DNA of 64,000 nt. Source: Stenotrophomonas sp. 169 (GTDB lineage Bacteria; Pseudomonadota; Gammaproteobacteria; Xanthomonadales; Xanthomonadaceae). Below are positions 52,704-62,500 of the stretch, piece by piece. How positions within the stretch are numbered: the stretch's first letter is position 1; the number at the start of each line of letters is the position of its first letter. Made by a program: the position numbers and the translations under genes. Location of the stretch: positions 1,384,501 through 1,448,500 of the forward strand of contig NZ_CP061204.1 of the NCBI RefSeq assembly GCF_014621775.1, given 5' to 3'. The notes under the pieces were generated by a model. The model did not search any database. It had not been told where the DNA came from and worked only from the letters and a program-made list of their open reading frames with translations.

Positions 52704-55517
52704 TCAATTGAACGTGCCCTTCGCCCCCACGGTGAAGTAACGTCCGATCGCGCCGCTGAAGTGCAGCGGGTTGTAGTTGATGCCGCCGTAGGTGGCCGGA
52801 TCCAGCGGGGCGGTGCGGTCGAACACGTTGGCCACCGAACCGAAGATCTCCATGCTGTCGGCCACCTTCCAGTTGGCGGACAGATCGAAGGTGGTGAACG
52901 AGGCCAGCGAGCAGTTGCCCGGGGCCGGACTGCCATCGGCACGGAAGTTCAAGCAGTCGTCTTCTTTGGTACCGCCGGTCTCAGCCAGATTGTCGATCGC
53001 GCTGATGTAGTTGACGATGCCGCTGACCGACCAGTCGTGGTAGTTCCAGGTAGCGCCGAAGTTGATGCGGTCCTTCGGCGTGCCGATGCAGTTGGTCACG
53101 TCGCAGTTGCCATGCGTGCCCGCGTACTCGTGCGTGGTGCCGCCCTCGGTCCGCTCGAACTTGCTGGTGTGGCTCCACTGCAGGTCCAGCCGCAGATCAC
53201 CCGCGTTACCCAGCGGAATGTCCTGGCGGATGTCCGTATCGATACCCTCGACCTTCGACGCACTGGCATTTACGTAATTGGTGTTGATGGCCAGGATCGA
53301 GCCGGTCCCCGGCACGCCATTGAGCAGATCGGTATCGCGCAGCACGTTGCCCGATGCAATGGCGTCGGCCGTAGAGCCCTGTGCGATTTCGTTGCTGCGC
53401 TTGATCCGCCAGGCATCCACGGTGATCGAGGTGGTGCGGGTCGGCTGCAGCACGATGCCGACCGAGTAGCTCTTGGACTCTTCAGCTTCCAGGTCCGGGT
53501 TCGGCCGGGTGATGATCGCAACAGGCTGCTGGCCGCAGTCGTCCTGCGTGCCGCCCGGTGCCGGGTTGCCGCCCGGGCAGCGGACCGGATCGAGTGCGTT
53601 GGAGAACGCGGCCAGGCCGCCATCTCCGTTCTCGGCCGGGTTCGGTGCACGGAAGCCTTCGGCGTAGGTGCCGCGCAGGGCAAACCACTCGGCCGGCGTC
53701 CACTTGAAGCCGACCTTCGGGGTCACCGAGTCGTCACCGCTTTCGTATTTGTCGTAGCGTGCGGCGGCCGTCAACTCCAGCGATTCCAGCACCGGCGCTG
53801 CAAGCTCCGCGTAGCCGGCGTAAACGTTCTGGGTGCCGTCATAGGCCGAGTAGCCCAAGCCGATGATGTCGCCCACATCGGTGTAGGTCTGCGGCGTGAG
53901 GCTGTTGGTGGTGCGACGCCATTCGGTACCGATGGCCAGGCCGAGTGGGCCACCTGCCAGGTCCATCAGCGAGCGGTTCACCTTGAAATCGAACATGTCC
54001 AGGCTGCTCTTGGCGTTGGCCTGGATGGTCGGCGAGATGTAGTCGTACAGGCTTTGCGGATTCGCATCCGATCCGGCGCCGATGTTCCAGGTGCCGGCCG
54101 GGCAGGCCAGGTCACCGAGCACGCACTGGACCGCGCTGTAGCGCAGGAAACCATCGCGCTTGTTCACCAGGTTGGTCGACGAGTGCAGATAGCCGGTGTC
54201 GTAGCTCCACTCGCCCCAGGTGCCCTTGACCCCGGCCAGGAAGCGGATGAACTCGTTCTTGTTGTTGGTCACCCGTGGACCGACGTCGAAGGCGTTGTAG
54301 CGTACGCGCACCGGCGTGGCATACGGGTTGTCCGGGTGGCCAACAGCGAGCACGGTGGCACCGGGGCCGCTGTTCGCGTTGACGGGGCCGCCCTGGAACC
54401 CCCAGGCGCCGGATACGTTGGAGGGCGTGTTGTTGAAGGTGGTTTCCTTGCTCGAGTAGCCCATCTCCACGTACGCCTCGGCGCTGTCGTTGAAGGCGAA
54501 GGTCGCGCGGCTGAAGACGTTGACGTACTTCTCTTCCGGGCTGAGATCACGGAAGTTGGCCATGTCCCACAGGCAGCCGCCACCCGGATCCTGCGGGCTG
54601 ACATCGGAGAACTGGGCGCAGCCAGGCAGTGATTCCAGCAGCCCGGTGGTCGGGTTGAAGATGCTGCCGGCCGGTGAGTTGCCGCCGCCGCTGCCGTTGC
54701 CGGTGATCGCGCCGCCGAGGAACTGGCTGCCGCCGGCGCTGTAGCCCCAACGACGCAGATCGCCGGTGCCGATCCAGTCACGGTTGCGGCGGTCGCTGAC
54801 CCGGATGCCGTCGGTCTTGCCGACGTCCAGACTGAAGAACGCATTCCACCCGTCGGTGGACAGGTTGCCGGTACCGGCCGTCAGCGTCGCCTTCTTCGCA
54901 TCGCCGTCGCTGTCGCCGGATAGACCATACGACCCACGCAGGATCACGCCCTCGAAGTCACTGCGCAGGATGATGTTGACCACGCCGGCAATCGCATCGG
55001 ACCCGTAGGTAGCGGACGCGCCGTCTTTCAGCACCTCCACGCGCTCCACCGCATCCAGCGGAATGGTGCTCAGGTCGGTGAACACCTTCTGGCCGTCATC
55101 GGCCAGGCCGTAGGTGGCCATGCGGCGGCCATTGAGCAGCACCAGGGTGGAGCCGGCGCCGAGACCGCGCAGCGAGATGCCTGCACCGCCGCCAGCGAAC
55201 CCATTGCCGAAGGTCTTGGGGATGGAACCAGAGCCATCCGAGGTGAGGGTCTGCAGGTACTCCGCAACCGTGGTCTTGCCGGTGCGGTCGATTTCCTGGC
55301 GGGTGACCACCTGGACCGGCGATGGGGTTTCGGTGTCGGTGCGGGGGATGTTCGAGCCGGTGACCGTGACACGGTCCAGGTTGGTGGCCTGCTCCTGCGC
55401 GAAGGCGCTGGGAGAGACGGCTGCGGCCAGCAGCAGTGCGCCGCCGGTCAGGATGTGGGTGATGGAGGCGGCAAGCGGGGTGCGGCGGGTGGCGGGGCAA
55501 CGGGTCGGATGATTCAC
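52704..55517 (-). CDS. TonB-dependent outer-membrane receptor
   Basis: The 937-aa protein has a signal peptide (ITHILTGGALLLAAAVSPSAFA) and a TonB-box-like start (LDRVTVTGSNIPR). A plug domain (PVQVVTRQEIDRTGKTTVAEYL, LVLLNGRRMATYGLADDG, ERVEVLKDGASATYGSDAIA) and a 22-strand barrel follow. The long extracellular loops include paired cysteines. It would import a ligand at the cost of proton-motive force supplied through TonB. The ligand cannot be told; the family includes siderophore, vitamin and glycan receptors, and the long form without a nearby siderophore gene cluster fits nutrient uptake. I start at GTG 55517 (NHPTRCPATRR), which follows an AGGAGAG site. Confidence 0.88.
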   Translation of the reverse strand: MNHPTRCPATRRTPLAASITHILTGGALLLAAAVSPSAFAQEQATNLDRVTVTGSNIPRTDTETPSPVQVVTRQEIDRTGKTTVAEYLQTLTSDGSGSIPKTFGNGFAGGGAGISLRGLGAGSTLVLLNGRRMATYGLADDGQKVFTDLSTIPLDAVERVEVLKDGASATYGSDAIAGVVNIILRSDFEGVILRGSYGLSGDSDGDAKKATLTAGTGNLSTDGWNAFFSLDVGKTDGIRVSDRRNRDWIGTGDLRRWGYSAGGSQFLGGAITGNGSGGGNSPAGSIFNPTTGLLESLPGCAQFSDVSPQDPGGGCLWDMANFRDLSPEEKYVNVFSRATFAFNDSAEAYVEMGYSSKETTFNNTPSNVSGAWGFQGGPVNANSGPGATVLAVGHPDNPYATPVRVRYNAFDVGPRVTNNKNEFIRFLAGVKGTWGEWSYDTGYLHSSTNLVNKRDGFLRYSAVQCVLGDLACPAGTWNIGAGSDANPQSLYDYISPTIQANAKSSLDMFDFKVNRSLMDLAGGPLGLAIGTEWRRTTNSLTPQTYTDVGDIIGLGYSAYDGTQNVYAGYAELAAPVLESLELTAAARYDKYESGDDSVTPKVGFKWTPAEWFALRGTYAEGFRAPNPAENGDGGLAAFSNALDPVRCPGGNPAPGGTQDDCGQQPVAIITRPNPDLEAEESKSYSVGIVLQPTRTTSITVDAWRIKRSNEIAQGSTADAIASGNVLRDTDLLNGVPGTGSILAINTNYVNASASKVEGIDTDIRQDIPLGNAGDLRLDLQWSHTSKFERTEGGTTHEYAGTHGNCDVTNCIGTPKDRINFGATWNYHDWSVSGIVNYISAIDNLAETGGTKEDDCLNFRADGSPAPGNCSLASFTTFDLSANWKVADSMEIFGSVANVFDRTAPLDPATYGGINYNPLHFSGAIGRYFTVGAKGTFN

Positions 55518-55644
55518 AGCTCTCTCCTGACTGGGAAACCTTGATGGCGTCGTTCGACCGCGGGCCCCCTTGCCCCGCGATGGCGTCAATCTAGGTTCGT
55601 ATCAGGTGATGCAAGAGTGAAATTTTGCTTAATTCGCACCGCTC

Positions 55645-55660
55645 TGTGATCTGCGTCAAA
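55645..55660. promoter_or_regulatory. Candidate CRP/Clp-binding site upstream of the TonB receptor gene
   Basis: TGTGATCTGCGTCAAA matches TGTGA-N6-TCACA at 9 of the 10 key positions. It lies inside a larger inverted repeat, CGCACCG (55635-55641) and CGGTGCG (55661-55667), about 130 bp before the receptor start. Confidence 0.35.
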
Positions 55661-55701
55661 CGGTGCGGCCGGGGCAGGGCACGCCTGCCCCGGCGATCGG
55701 C

Positions 55702-56367
55702 TTACTGCGGCAGCGAGAAATCAATGGGGACCAGGCCCACGGACGCCGTCGCCACGCCATCGCGCATCGACGGTTCGAACGTCCAGCGACGCAGCACCTG
55801 CTGGCGCGCCGCAGTGTCCAGCGCACGCGAGCCGCTGCTGCGCTCGATCGTCACGCGTGTGGGCTGACCCTTCGCATCCACCTCCACGCGCAGCAGTACC
55901 GTGCCCTGCTCCTGGTTGCGCAGGGCAGCGATCGGATACGACGGCGGCGGCGCGCTGCGATAGCTCAGGTAGGCGCCGGCACCGCCCATGGCGGGCGCCT
56001 CGGTCGATGACGGGACGGCCTGTGGCGCAGCGACTGCGGACGTGGACGCGGACGCGGGCAGCGCAAGCACCGGTGCCTGATCGATGACCGCAGGGGGCAA
56101 GGGCAGCGGCGTCGGTAGCGGCTGCACGCTCGTCTGCGGCGGCACCACCGCCACCGGATCTGCAGGTGGCACGGGCGTGGGCGGCAGCGGCTTTTCCGGC
56201 GTGATCCAGCGGATCTGTGGCGCCTCGCGCGGAAGCGGCAGGGCGACGTAGGCGGCGGGGATGATCAGCAGCAGAAAGGCCAGCAGATGCAGTGCGATTG
56301 CCGCACTCCAGGCGGTGATCCTGACCGGATCGACGTGTTGCGGTACAGCCGGATATGCACGAACCAT
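55702..56367 (-). CDS. tonB: TonB-like energy transducer
   Basis: The 221-aa protein has an N-terminal membrane helix (AWSAAIALHLLAFLLLIIPA), a long proline-rich spacer (PEKPLPPTPVPPADPVAVVPP and more) and a C-terminal TonB domain (YPIAALRNQEQGTVLLRVEVD, AARQQVLRRWTFEPSMRDG). It is anchored in the inner membrane and passes energy to outer-membrane receptors. It lies upstream of the receptor gene on the same strand with 184 bp between, so the two may act together. A GGAGGTGGATC precedes the start. No exbB or exbD genes are in the window. Confidence 0.88.
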   Translation of the reverse strand: MVRAYPAVPQHVDPVRITAWSAAIALHLLAFLLLIIPAAYVALPLPREAPQIRWITPEKPLPPTPVPPADPVAVVPPQTSVQPLPTPLPLPPAVIDQAPVLALPASASTSAVAAPQAVPSSTEAPAMGGAGAYLSYRSAPPPSYPIAALRNQEQGTVLLRVEVDAKGQPTRVTIERSSGSRALDTAARQQVLRRWTFEPSMRDGVATASVGLVPIDFSLPQ

Positions 56368-56562
56368 GATCCACCTCCATGCGGGACAGCGAGGGAACAT
56401 CGTCTTGCCGGCCGGTGCCGGTGATGCAGGAATAGCGCGCTGAGCAGCCTGTGCCCAGTGGGCGCGCAGGCAGCGTTTGGCTACGGGTCAGGCAGCGGAG
56501 CGGTGGGGTGTCCGGGCAGGTCCTCTTCGCGGGGGCGACGAGGACCCGCCTGGATCACGGCA

Positions 56563-57297
56563 TCAGCGTCCGAGTTCGAACACGACGTCCAGGTTCACCG
56601 AGACGGTGGTCTCACCTGCGGCTACCGGCGTGCTCATGTCCGCGGCCATCGGGGCGGCCTGCGCGCGCATCATCACCGGGCGGAAACCGCCGCCACTGCT
56701 TTCGGAAATGCTGACGATGCGACGGACCTGCAGCCCCAATGACTTGGCATAGGTCTGCGCGCGAGCCTGCGCTTTCTTCAGCGCGGCCAGGCGGGCTTCG
56801 TCATAGACCGGTTCCGGCTGGTCGATCTCGAAGCTCGGCCCGTTGATCTGGTTGGCGCCCTGCGCCGCCAGTCCGTCGAGTACCTTGCCCAGCTTGGCGA
56901 TGTCACGGACCTTCAGGCTGACCGTGTTGCTGGCCTGGTAGCCGGTGATCTTCGGCGCTTCGTTTTCGGCATAGCGGTACTGCGGGCTCAGGTTCACGCC
57001 GCTGGTCTGCACGTCGCGCTCGGCGATACCGGCCGCTTTGATCGCAGCAAGCACTTTGTCCATCTTCTGCGCGTTCTCGCGCATGGCACTGTTGCCGTCG
57101 ACGGCCTGGGTGACGACGCCGGCCGACAGGGTGGCCACGTCAGGTACCCGGCTGGCTTCGGCATTGGCGGACACGTTGAGCAGGGTGCCTTCCACCGGCG
57201 CGATGGCAGGGGCCGGTACGGCGGCGTTTGCGGTCACGGAAGCTCCCAGGGCGAGGGACAGGGCGAGCAGAAGCGGGGAAAGAGCAGGGCGACGCAT
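56563..57297 (-). CDS. SIMPL domain protein (DUF541)
   Basis: The 244-aa exported protein has a signal peptide ([21 protein letters not shown]). The SIMPL domain shows [67 protein letters not shown] and [14 protein letters not shown]541 proteins form ring-like oligomers in the periplasm; E. coli YggE is a member and is linked to oxidative stress. The start [11 protein letters not shown] follows an AGGAG site. It is divergent from maf, with 129 bp between starts. Confidence 0.85.
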   Translation of the reverse strand: MRRPALSPLLLALSLALGASVTANAAVPAPAIAPVEGTLLNVSANAEASRVPDVATLSAGVVTQAVDGNSAMRENAQKMDKVLAAIKAAGIAERDVQTSGVNLSPQYRYAENEAPKITGYQASNTVSLKVRDIAKLGKVLDGLAAQGANQINGPSFEIDQPEPVYDEARLAALKKAQARAQTYAKSLGLQVRRIVSISESSGGGFRPVMMRAQAAPMAADMSTPVAAGETTVSVNLDVVFELGR

Positions 57298-57426
57298 GGT
57301 GATCTCCTTGAAGGCCATCGAGGTTGCTGGCGTAGGGATGAACGCGTTGTGAGCCGGAACGGGGTTGCCGGTTTTCCCGCCGTGTTGCCGACGATTCAGG
57401 CGCTGCGCGCAGGGTATGCTGTGTGG

Positions 57427-58035
57427 ATGCTCTATCTTGCCTCCCGCTCTCCCCGCCGCAGTGAATTGCTTGCCCGCCTTGGCCGCCCGTTCCAGTCCTT
57501 GGACCTGGACGTGCCTGAAGTGCGTCTGGCCGGCGAAAGCCCGCATGATTATGTGCTGCGGGTGGCCACCGACAAGGCCCGCGCGGGCCTGCTCGCGGTA
57601 GCCGGGACGGATCCGCGCGCCCAGGTGCTGGGATCAGACACCGAAGTCGTGTTGGGCGAGCGGGTGTTCGGCAAGCCGACCGACGCCGACGATGCCGCCG
57701 CGATGCTGCGTGCGTTGTCCGGCCGCAGCCACCAGGTGATGACCGCCGTGGTGCTGGTCGACGCGCAGGGCGTGCACGCTGACGTGGTGGTGTCGGAGGT
57801 TCGCTTCGCCACGCTGGACGATGTCTCCATCGCAGCCTATGTGGCCACCGGCGAGCCGATCGGCAAGGCCGGTGCCTACGCCATCCAGGGGGAAGCAGAG
57901 CGCTTCATCACCCATCTGGCCGGGAGCTATTCCGGCGTGATGGGATTACCGCTGTACCAGACCGACCGGTTGCTTGCCGGTGCCGGCTTGCCTTCCCACC
58001 CTGTTGCCGCCACGGAGGCTGCCGTACATGTCTGA
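57427..58035 (+). CDS. maf: Maf family nucleotide pyrophosphatase
   Basis: The 202-aa protein has the Maf motifs: [12 protein letters not shown] near the start, [41 protein letters not shown] and [10 protein letters not shown]. Maf proteins hydrolyse dTTP, UTP and modified nucleotides to nucleoside monophosphates and pyrophosphate, and their overproduction can block septum formation. The best start is ATG 57427. The stop is 8 bp past the start of rng, so the two are translationally linked. Confidence 0.92.
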   Translation: MLYLASRSPRRSELLARLGRPFQSLDLDVPEVRLAGESPHDYVLRVATDKARAGLLAVAGTDPRAQVLGSDTEVVLGERVFGKPTDADDAAAMLRALSGRSHQVMTAVVLVDAQGVHADVVVSEVRFATLDDVSIAAYVATGEPIGKAGAYAIQGEAERFITHLAGSYSGVMGLPLYQTDRLLAGAGLPSHPVAATEAAVHV

Positions 58036-59515
58036 AGAAATACTGGTCAACGTAACTCCCCGCGAAACCCGGGTAGCGGTGATCGAGAACGGCATGCTGC
58101 AGGAGCTGCATATCGAGCGCGGCTGGCGGCGCGGTGTGGTCGGCAACATCTACAAGGGCAAAGTGCAGCGGGTCATGCCCGGCATGCAGGCCGCGTTCGT
58201 CGAAGTGGGACTGGACCGCGCTGCGTTCCTGCATGCCAACGACGTGGTGCGGCCGGCGCCCGTTGCCAGCCCGGATACCGATGGCACCACGCTGCCGCCG
58301 CCATCGTCCGTGCCGATTGTCGAGCTGCTGCGCGACGGCCAGGACATCGTGGTCCAGGTAGTGAAGGATCCCATCGGCACCAAGGGCGCGCGCCTGACCA
58401 CGCAGATCAGCATTCCATCGCGCTACATGGTGCTGCTGCCGCAGTCCAAGGTGGTCGGTGTCTCGGCGCGGATCGAAGACGAAACCGAGCGGGCGCGGCT
58501 GAAGACGCTGGTGACCGAGCTGTCAGCGCAGCACGGCGGCTACGGCTATATCGTGCGCACCAATGCCGAAGGCCAGCCTGCCGAGGCCATCGCCGAAGAC
58601 GTGGCCTACCTGTCGCGCGTCTGGAACGTGGTCGAGCGCCGTGGCCGCGAGGCCGCATCGTGCAGCGTGATCTATGAAGACCTGAGCCTGCCGTTGCGGT
58701 CGGTACGCGACCTGATCCGCAAGGACGTGGACAAGGTAAAGGTCGATTCCAAGGAAACGTTCGTCCAGCTGCAGGCGTTCGTCGCCAAGTACATGCCGGT
58801 GCTGGCTGAAAAGCTGGAGCTGTATGCCGGCGACCGTCCGATCTTCGACATGTTCGGGGTGGAGGACGAGATCGGCCGCGCGCTGGACAAGCAGGTGCCG
58901 CTGAAGTCCGGGGGCTACCTGGTGATCGACCAGACCGAGGCGATGACCACCATCGACGTCAACACCGGTTCGTTCGTCGGCCAGCGCAATCTGGAAGAAA
59001 CCGTGTACCGCACCAATCTGGAGGCGGCCCAGGCCGTGGCCAGGCAGCTGCGGCTGCGCAACCTGGGCGGCATCATCATCATCGACTTCATCGACATGGT
59101 GGATGCCGAGCATCGTCGTCAGGTGCTGCGCACGCTGGAAAAGGCGTTGGCGCGCGACCACGCCAAGACCACGGTCTATGATTTCTCGCCGTTGGGCCTG
59201 GTGGAGATGACCCGCAAGCGCACCGTGGAGAGCCTGGAGCGCCAGCTTTCCGAGACGTGCCCGCAGTGCAGTGGCCGCGGCAGCATCAAGACCACCGAAA
59301 CGGTGACCTACGAGATCTTCCGCGAGATCACCCGCGCGGTGCGTCAGTTCGAAGCGGCGCGCCTGCTGGTGATCGCTTCGTCGAAGGTCGTGGCGCGGAT
59401 CACCGATGAAGAATCCACGGCAGTCGCCGAGCTGGAGGAATTCCTCGGCAAGAGCATCAGCTTCCAGGCTGACGACCAGTACCTGCAGGAACAGTTCGAT
59501 GTGGTCCTGCTCTGA
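58028..59515 (+). CDS. rng: Ribonuclease G
   Basis: The 495-aa RNase G has an S1-like RNA-binding domain ([21 protein letters not shown]). The catalytic block is [20 protein letters not shown] and [16 protein letters not shown], with metal ligands in the DVN and DFI segments. The zinc-link motif CPQCSGRG follows near 415. It cuts 16S rRNA precursors and some mRNAs. The length and the absence of a large C-terminal scaffold distinguish it from RNase E. It overlaps maf by 8 bp and yhdP follows 30 bp later, the usual maf-rng-yhdP-tldD arrangement. Confidence 0.94.
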   Translation: MSEEILVNVTPRETRVAVIENGMLQELHIERGWRRGVVGNIYKGKVQRVMPGMQAAFVEVGLDRAAFLHANDVVRPAPVASPDTDGTTLPPPSSVPIVELLRDGQDIVVQVVKDPIGTKGARLTTQISIPSRYMVLLPQSKVVGVSARIEDETERARLKTLVTELSAQHGGYGYIVRTNAEGQPAEAIAEDVAYLSRVWNVVERRGREAASCSVIYEDLSLPLRSVRDLIRKDVDKVKVDSKETFVQLQAFVAKYMPVLAEKLELYAGDRPIFDMFGVEDEIGRALDKQVPLKSGGYLVIDQTEAMTTIDVNTGSFVGQRNLEETVYRTNLEAAQAVARQLRLRNLGGIIIIDFIDMVDAEHRRQVLRTLEKALARDHAKTTVYDFSPLGLVEMTRKRTVESLERQLSETCPQCSGRGSIKTTETVTYEIFREITRAVRQFEAARLLVIASSKVVARITDEESTAVAELEEFLGKSISFQADDQYLQEQFDVVLL

Positions 59516-59545
59516 TCCAATCCGGCCGGTTGCCGGCCAAGGCCG

Positions 59546-62500
59546 ATGAGCGCGCCGCCGCGCCTGCGACTGCGAAGGATCCGCCGTCTTGCCCTGTACG
59601 CGCTCGCCATCACCCTGGTGGTGGTGGCGTTGCTGGTGGGTACCCTCAGCCAGCTGTTGCCGCTGGTTGAGCGTAATCCCGACAAAGTTTCTGCGTGGTT
59701 GAGCACGCGTGCCGGGCAGCCGGTGCGCTTCGATGCGTTGAAAGCGCAGTGGACCCGCCGCGGGCCGCTGCTGCAGTTGGATGGACTGCGTATCGGCGCC
59801 GGCGAAGGCCTGCGCATCGGCCAGGCCGAGGTGCAGGTGGCGATGTATGCCGGCCTGTTGCCGGGCCGATCTTTGACCGAGCTGCGCCTGCGTGGCCTGG
59901 CGCTGACCCTGCAGCGGGCCGATGACGGGCGCTGGAGCGTGCGTGGATTGCCGGCAGCGAAAGCCGGCGACCCGCTGGACGGCCTGCGTCGGCTTGGGGA
60001 ACTGCAGGTGGAGCAGGGTCGCCTGACCATCGAGGCACCATCGATAGGCCTGCAGACAACCTTGCCGCGCCTGGATCTGCGCCTTCGGGTGGACGCTGAT
60101 CGGTTGCGCGTTGGCGTGCGGGCCTGGGCGCAAGCCGATGCGCTGCCATTGGCGGCAGTACTGGATGTAGATCGTCGCGCCGGCAATGGCGAGGCGTGGC
60201 TGGGCGGCGATCCGGTAGACCTGCAGGCCTGGTCGCCGCTGCTGTCCGGTGCCGGCGTACAGCTGTTGCAGGGCCGCGGCGAGCTCAACGCCTGGGTGGC
60301 ACTGCGTGATTTCCGCCCGGTGATGGTCACCACGGACTCGGATCTGTCCGGACTGCGGCTTGCCGGCACGCCGACGGCCCACGTGGCCAAGCCCACGTTG
60401 GACATCGAGCGCCTGCAGGTACGTGCGCGCTGGCGTTACAGCGCCGGTGGCTGGCGGGCGGAAGCCCCACGCCTGCGGGTGCGGGCGGAAGATCGTGAGC
60501 AGGTACTGGATGGACTGCTGATCGGTGCAGGACAGCACACCGCGCTGGTGGCCAACAACATAGACGGCAACGTGCTGCTGCGGGGCCTGGCGCTGACCGA
60601 CCGGGTGGATGCCGGCCTGCGCGACTGGCTGTACCGCGCCCATCCCCAGCTGCGCGTGCGCCAACTGCAGGCACGCGGTGAGCGCAACGGTCCGTTGTGG
60701 GTGCAGGGCGACCTCGACACATTGGCGTTTTCCAGCGTGGATGGGGGCCCCGGCCTGGTCGGTATCGGCGGCCGGTTCCAAGGCGATGCCGAAGGGTTCT
60801 CGTTGCAGTTGCAGTCCCGACAGCAGATGCAGCTGGACTGGCCAAAGGGATTCGGCGTGCGCCACGACGTGCGACTCGCCGGTGAGATCGTCGGTTGGCA
60901 TGACGAAGCGGGCGGTTGGCGGGTCGGCACGCCGGCGCTGCGCGTGCAGGGCACCGATTACGCTGCCGATGTCCGTGGAGCATTGTGGTTCCAGGGCGAC
61001 GGCACGCGGCCGTGGATGCAGCTGGCAGCGAAGATCGACGATGTCCCGATGACCGCCGCCAAGCGCTTCTGGATCCGTTCGAGGATGAGCGAGCATGCCC
61101 GTGACTGGCTGGACACCGCGTTGCAGGCGGGTCGCGTGCGCAACGGTATCGGCCTGGTGGCCGGCGACCTGGACGACTGGCCGTTCGACCGCAACAACGG
61201 GCGCTTCGAAGCGACCGGACATATTGAAGACGGCACCATCCGCTTCCAGAAAAGCTGGCCCGACATGACCGCCGTGGATGCGGACATCGCCTTCATTGGC
61301 CCCGGCTTCTCGCTGACGGGACGTGGTGATCTGGCGGGCGTGAACGTGGATGCGATGCAGGCAGGCATCGAAGATTTCGGCGAGACGCCGCTGTACGTGC
61401 GCGCGCAGAGCCGCAGTGAGTCCAGCAAGCTGCTGGCGATGCTGCGTCGCAGCCCGCTGCACGCGCAGTACGGTGACACGCTGGATGCGCTGAGCGTGAG
61501 TGGCCCCGCCGCGGTGGACTTCGATCTGCTGCAGCCGTTGCGTGCGGGTCAGCCGGGGCACCTGAAGGGCAGCGTGACGCTGGAGGGCGTGAAGCTGGCC
61601 GACAAGCGCTATGCGCTGGATTTTGACGACGTGCGCGGGGTGGCCCAGTACGCCGGCGGCGGTTTCGGTGCCGACAACCTGGCGGTTCGTCACCTGGGCG
61701 CAGCGGGCACGCTGAGCCTGCGCGCGGGCGGCTTCGTGCGCGATCCGCAACTGGCCTTCGAATCGCAGCTGGACGCCAACCTGGATGCCGGCGTGCTGCT
61801 GGATCGGGCGCCGGAGATGGCCTGGCTGAAGCCGTACATCACCGGCCGCTCGAACTGGACGATCGGCGTGGACATGCCGAAGGCCGTCGCCGCTGCCGCC
61901 ACTGGCGGTGCGCCGGCACCGGTGCCGCCCGCACGGTTGCACCTGCAGTCGGACCTGGTGGGCACGGTGCTGAGCTTTCCCGCGCCGCTGGACAAGCCCG
62001 CCGGTGAAGCGCTCGATACGCGCGTGGCTGCGCAGCTGCCGATGGGCGATGGCCGCATCGAGGTGGCGTTCGGTGACCGTCTCGCCTTGGCCGCGCGCAC
62101 CCACCAGGGCCAGACCGGCGTGCAGGTCACGCTGGGCAGCGCACGGGTCGACCGGGATCCGCCCGCCAGCGGCTTGGCGGTGAACGGCCGCAGCGGGTCG
62201 CTGGACGCATTGGAGTGGATCGGACTGGCACGGGGTTCGGCTGCAGACAGCAGCGGTGGGGCAGGCAATGACCCCATGCCGCTGCGCTCGGTGGATGTGC
62301 AGGTGGCGCAGTTGCTGCTGATCGGCGGGGTGTTCGAACAGACGCGACTGCAGTTGCGGCCGACCCTGGAATTCCTAGATGTGCGTCTGGATGGCCCTTC
62401 GCTGGCCGGCCAGTTGCAGGTGCCCAGCGCCCGCGGCGGCACCATCAGTGGCGCCTTGCAACGCGTGCATTGGAAATCGCTGCCGGGCCCGGTGCAGCCC

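Noticed and set aside
52524..54632. 702-codon plus-strand frame opposite the TonB receptor
   Set aside because: The receptor on the minus strand has signal peptide, plug and barrel; the antisense frame is a compositional shadow.
58523..62104. Very long open frame (1193 codons) on the minus strand opposite rng and yhdP
   Set aside because: It is antisense to two clear genes, its product is rich in His, Gln and Arg with no domain, and such shadow frames are common in high-GC DNA.
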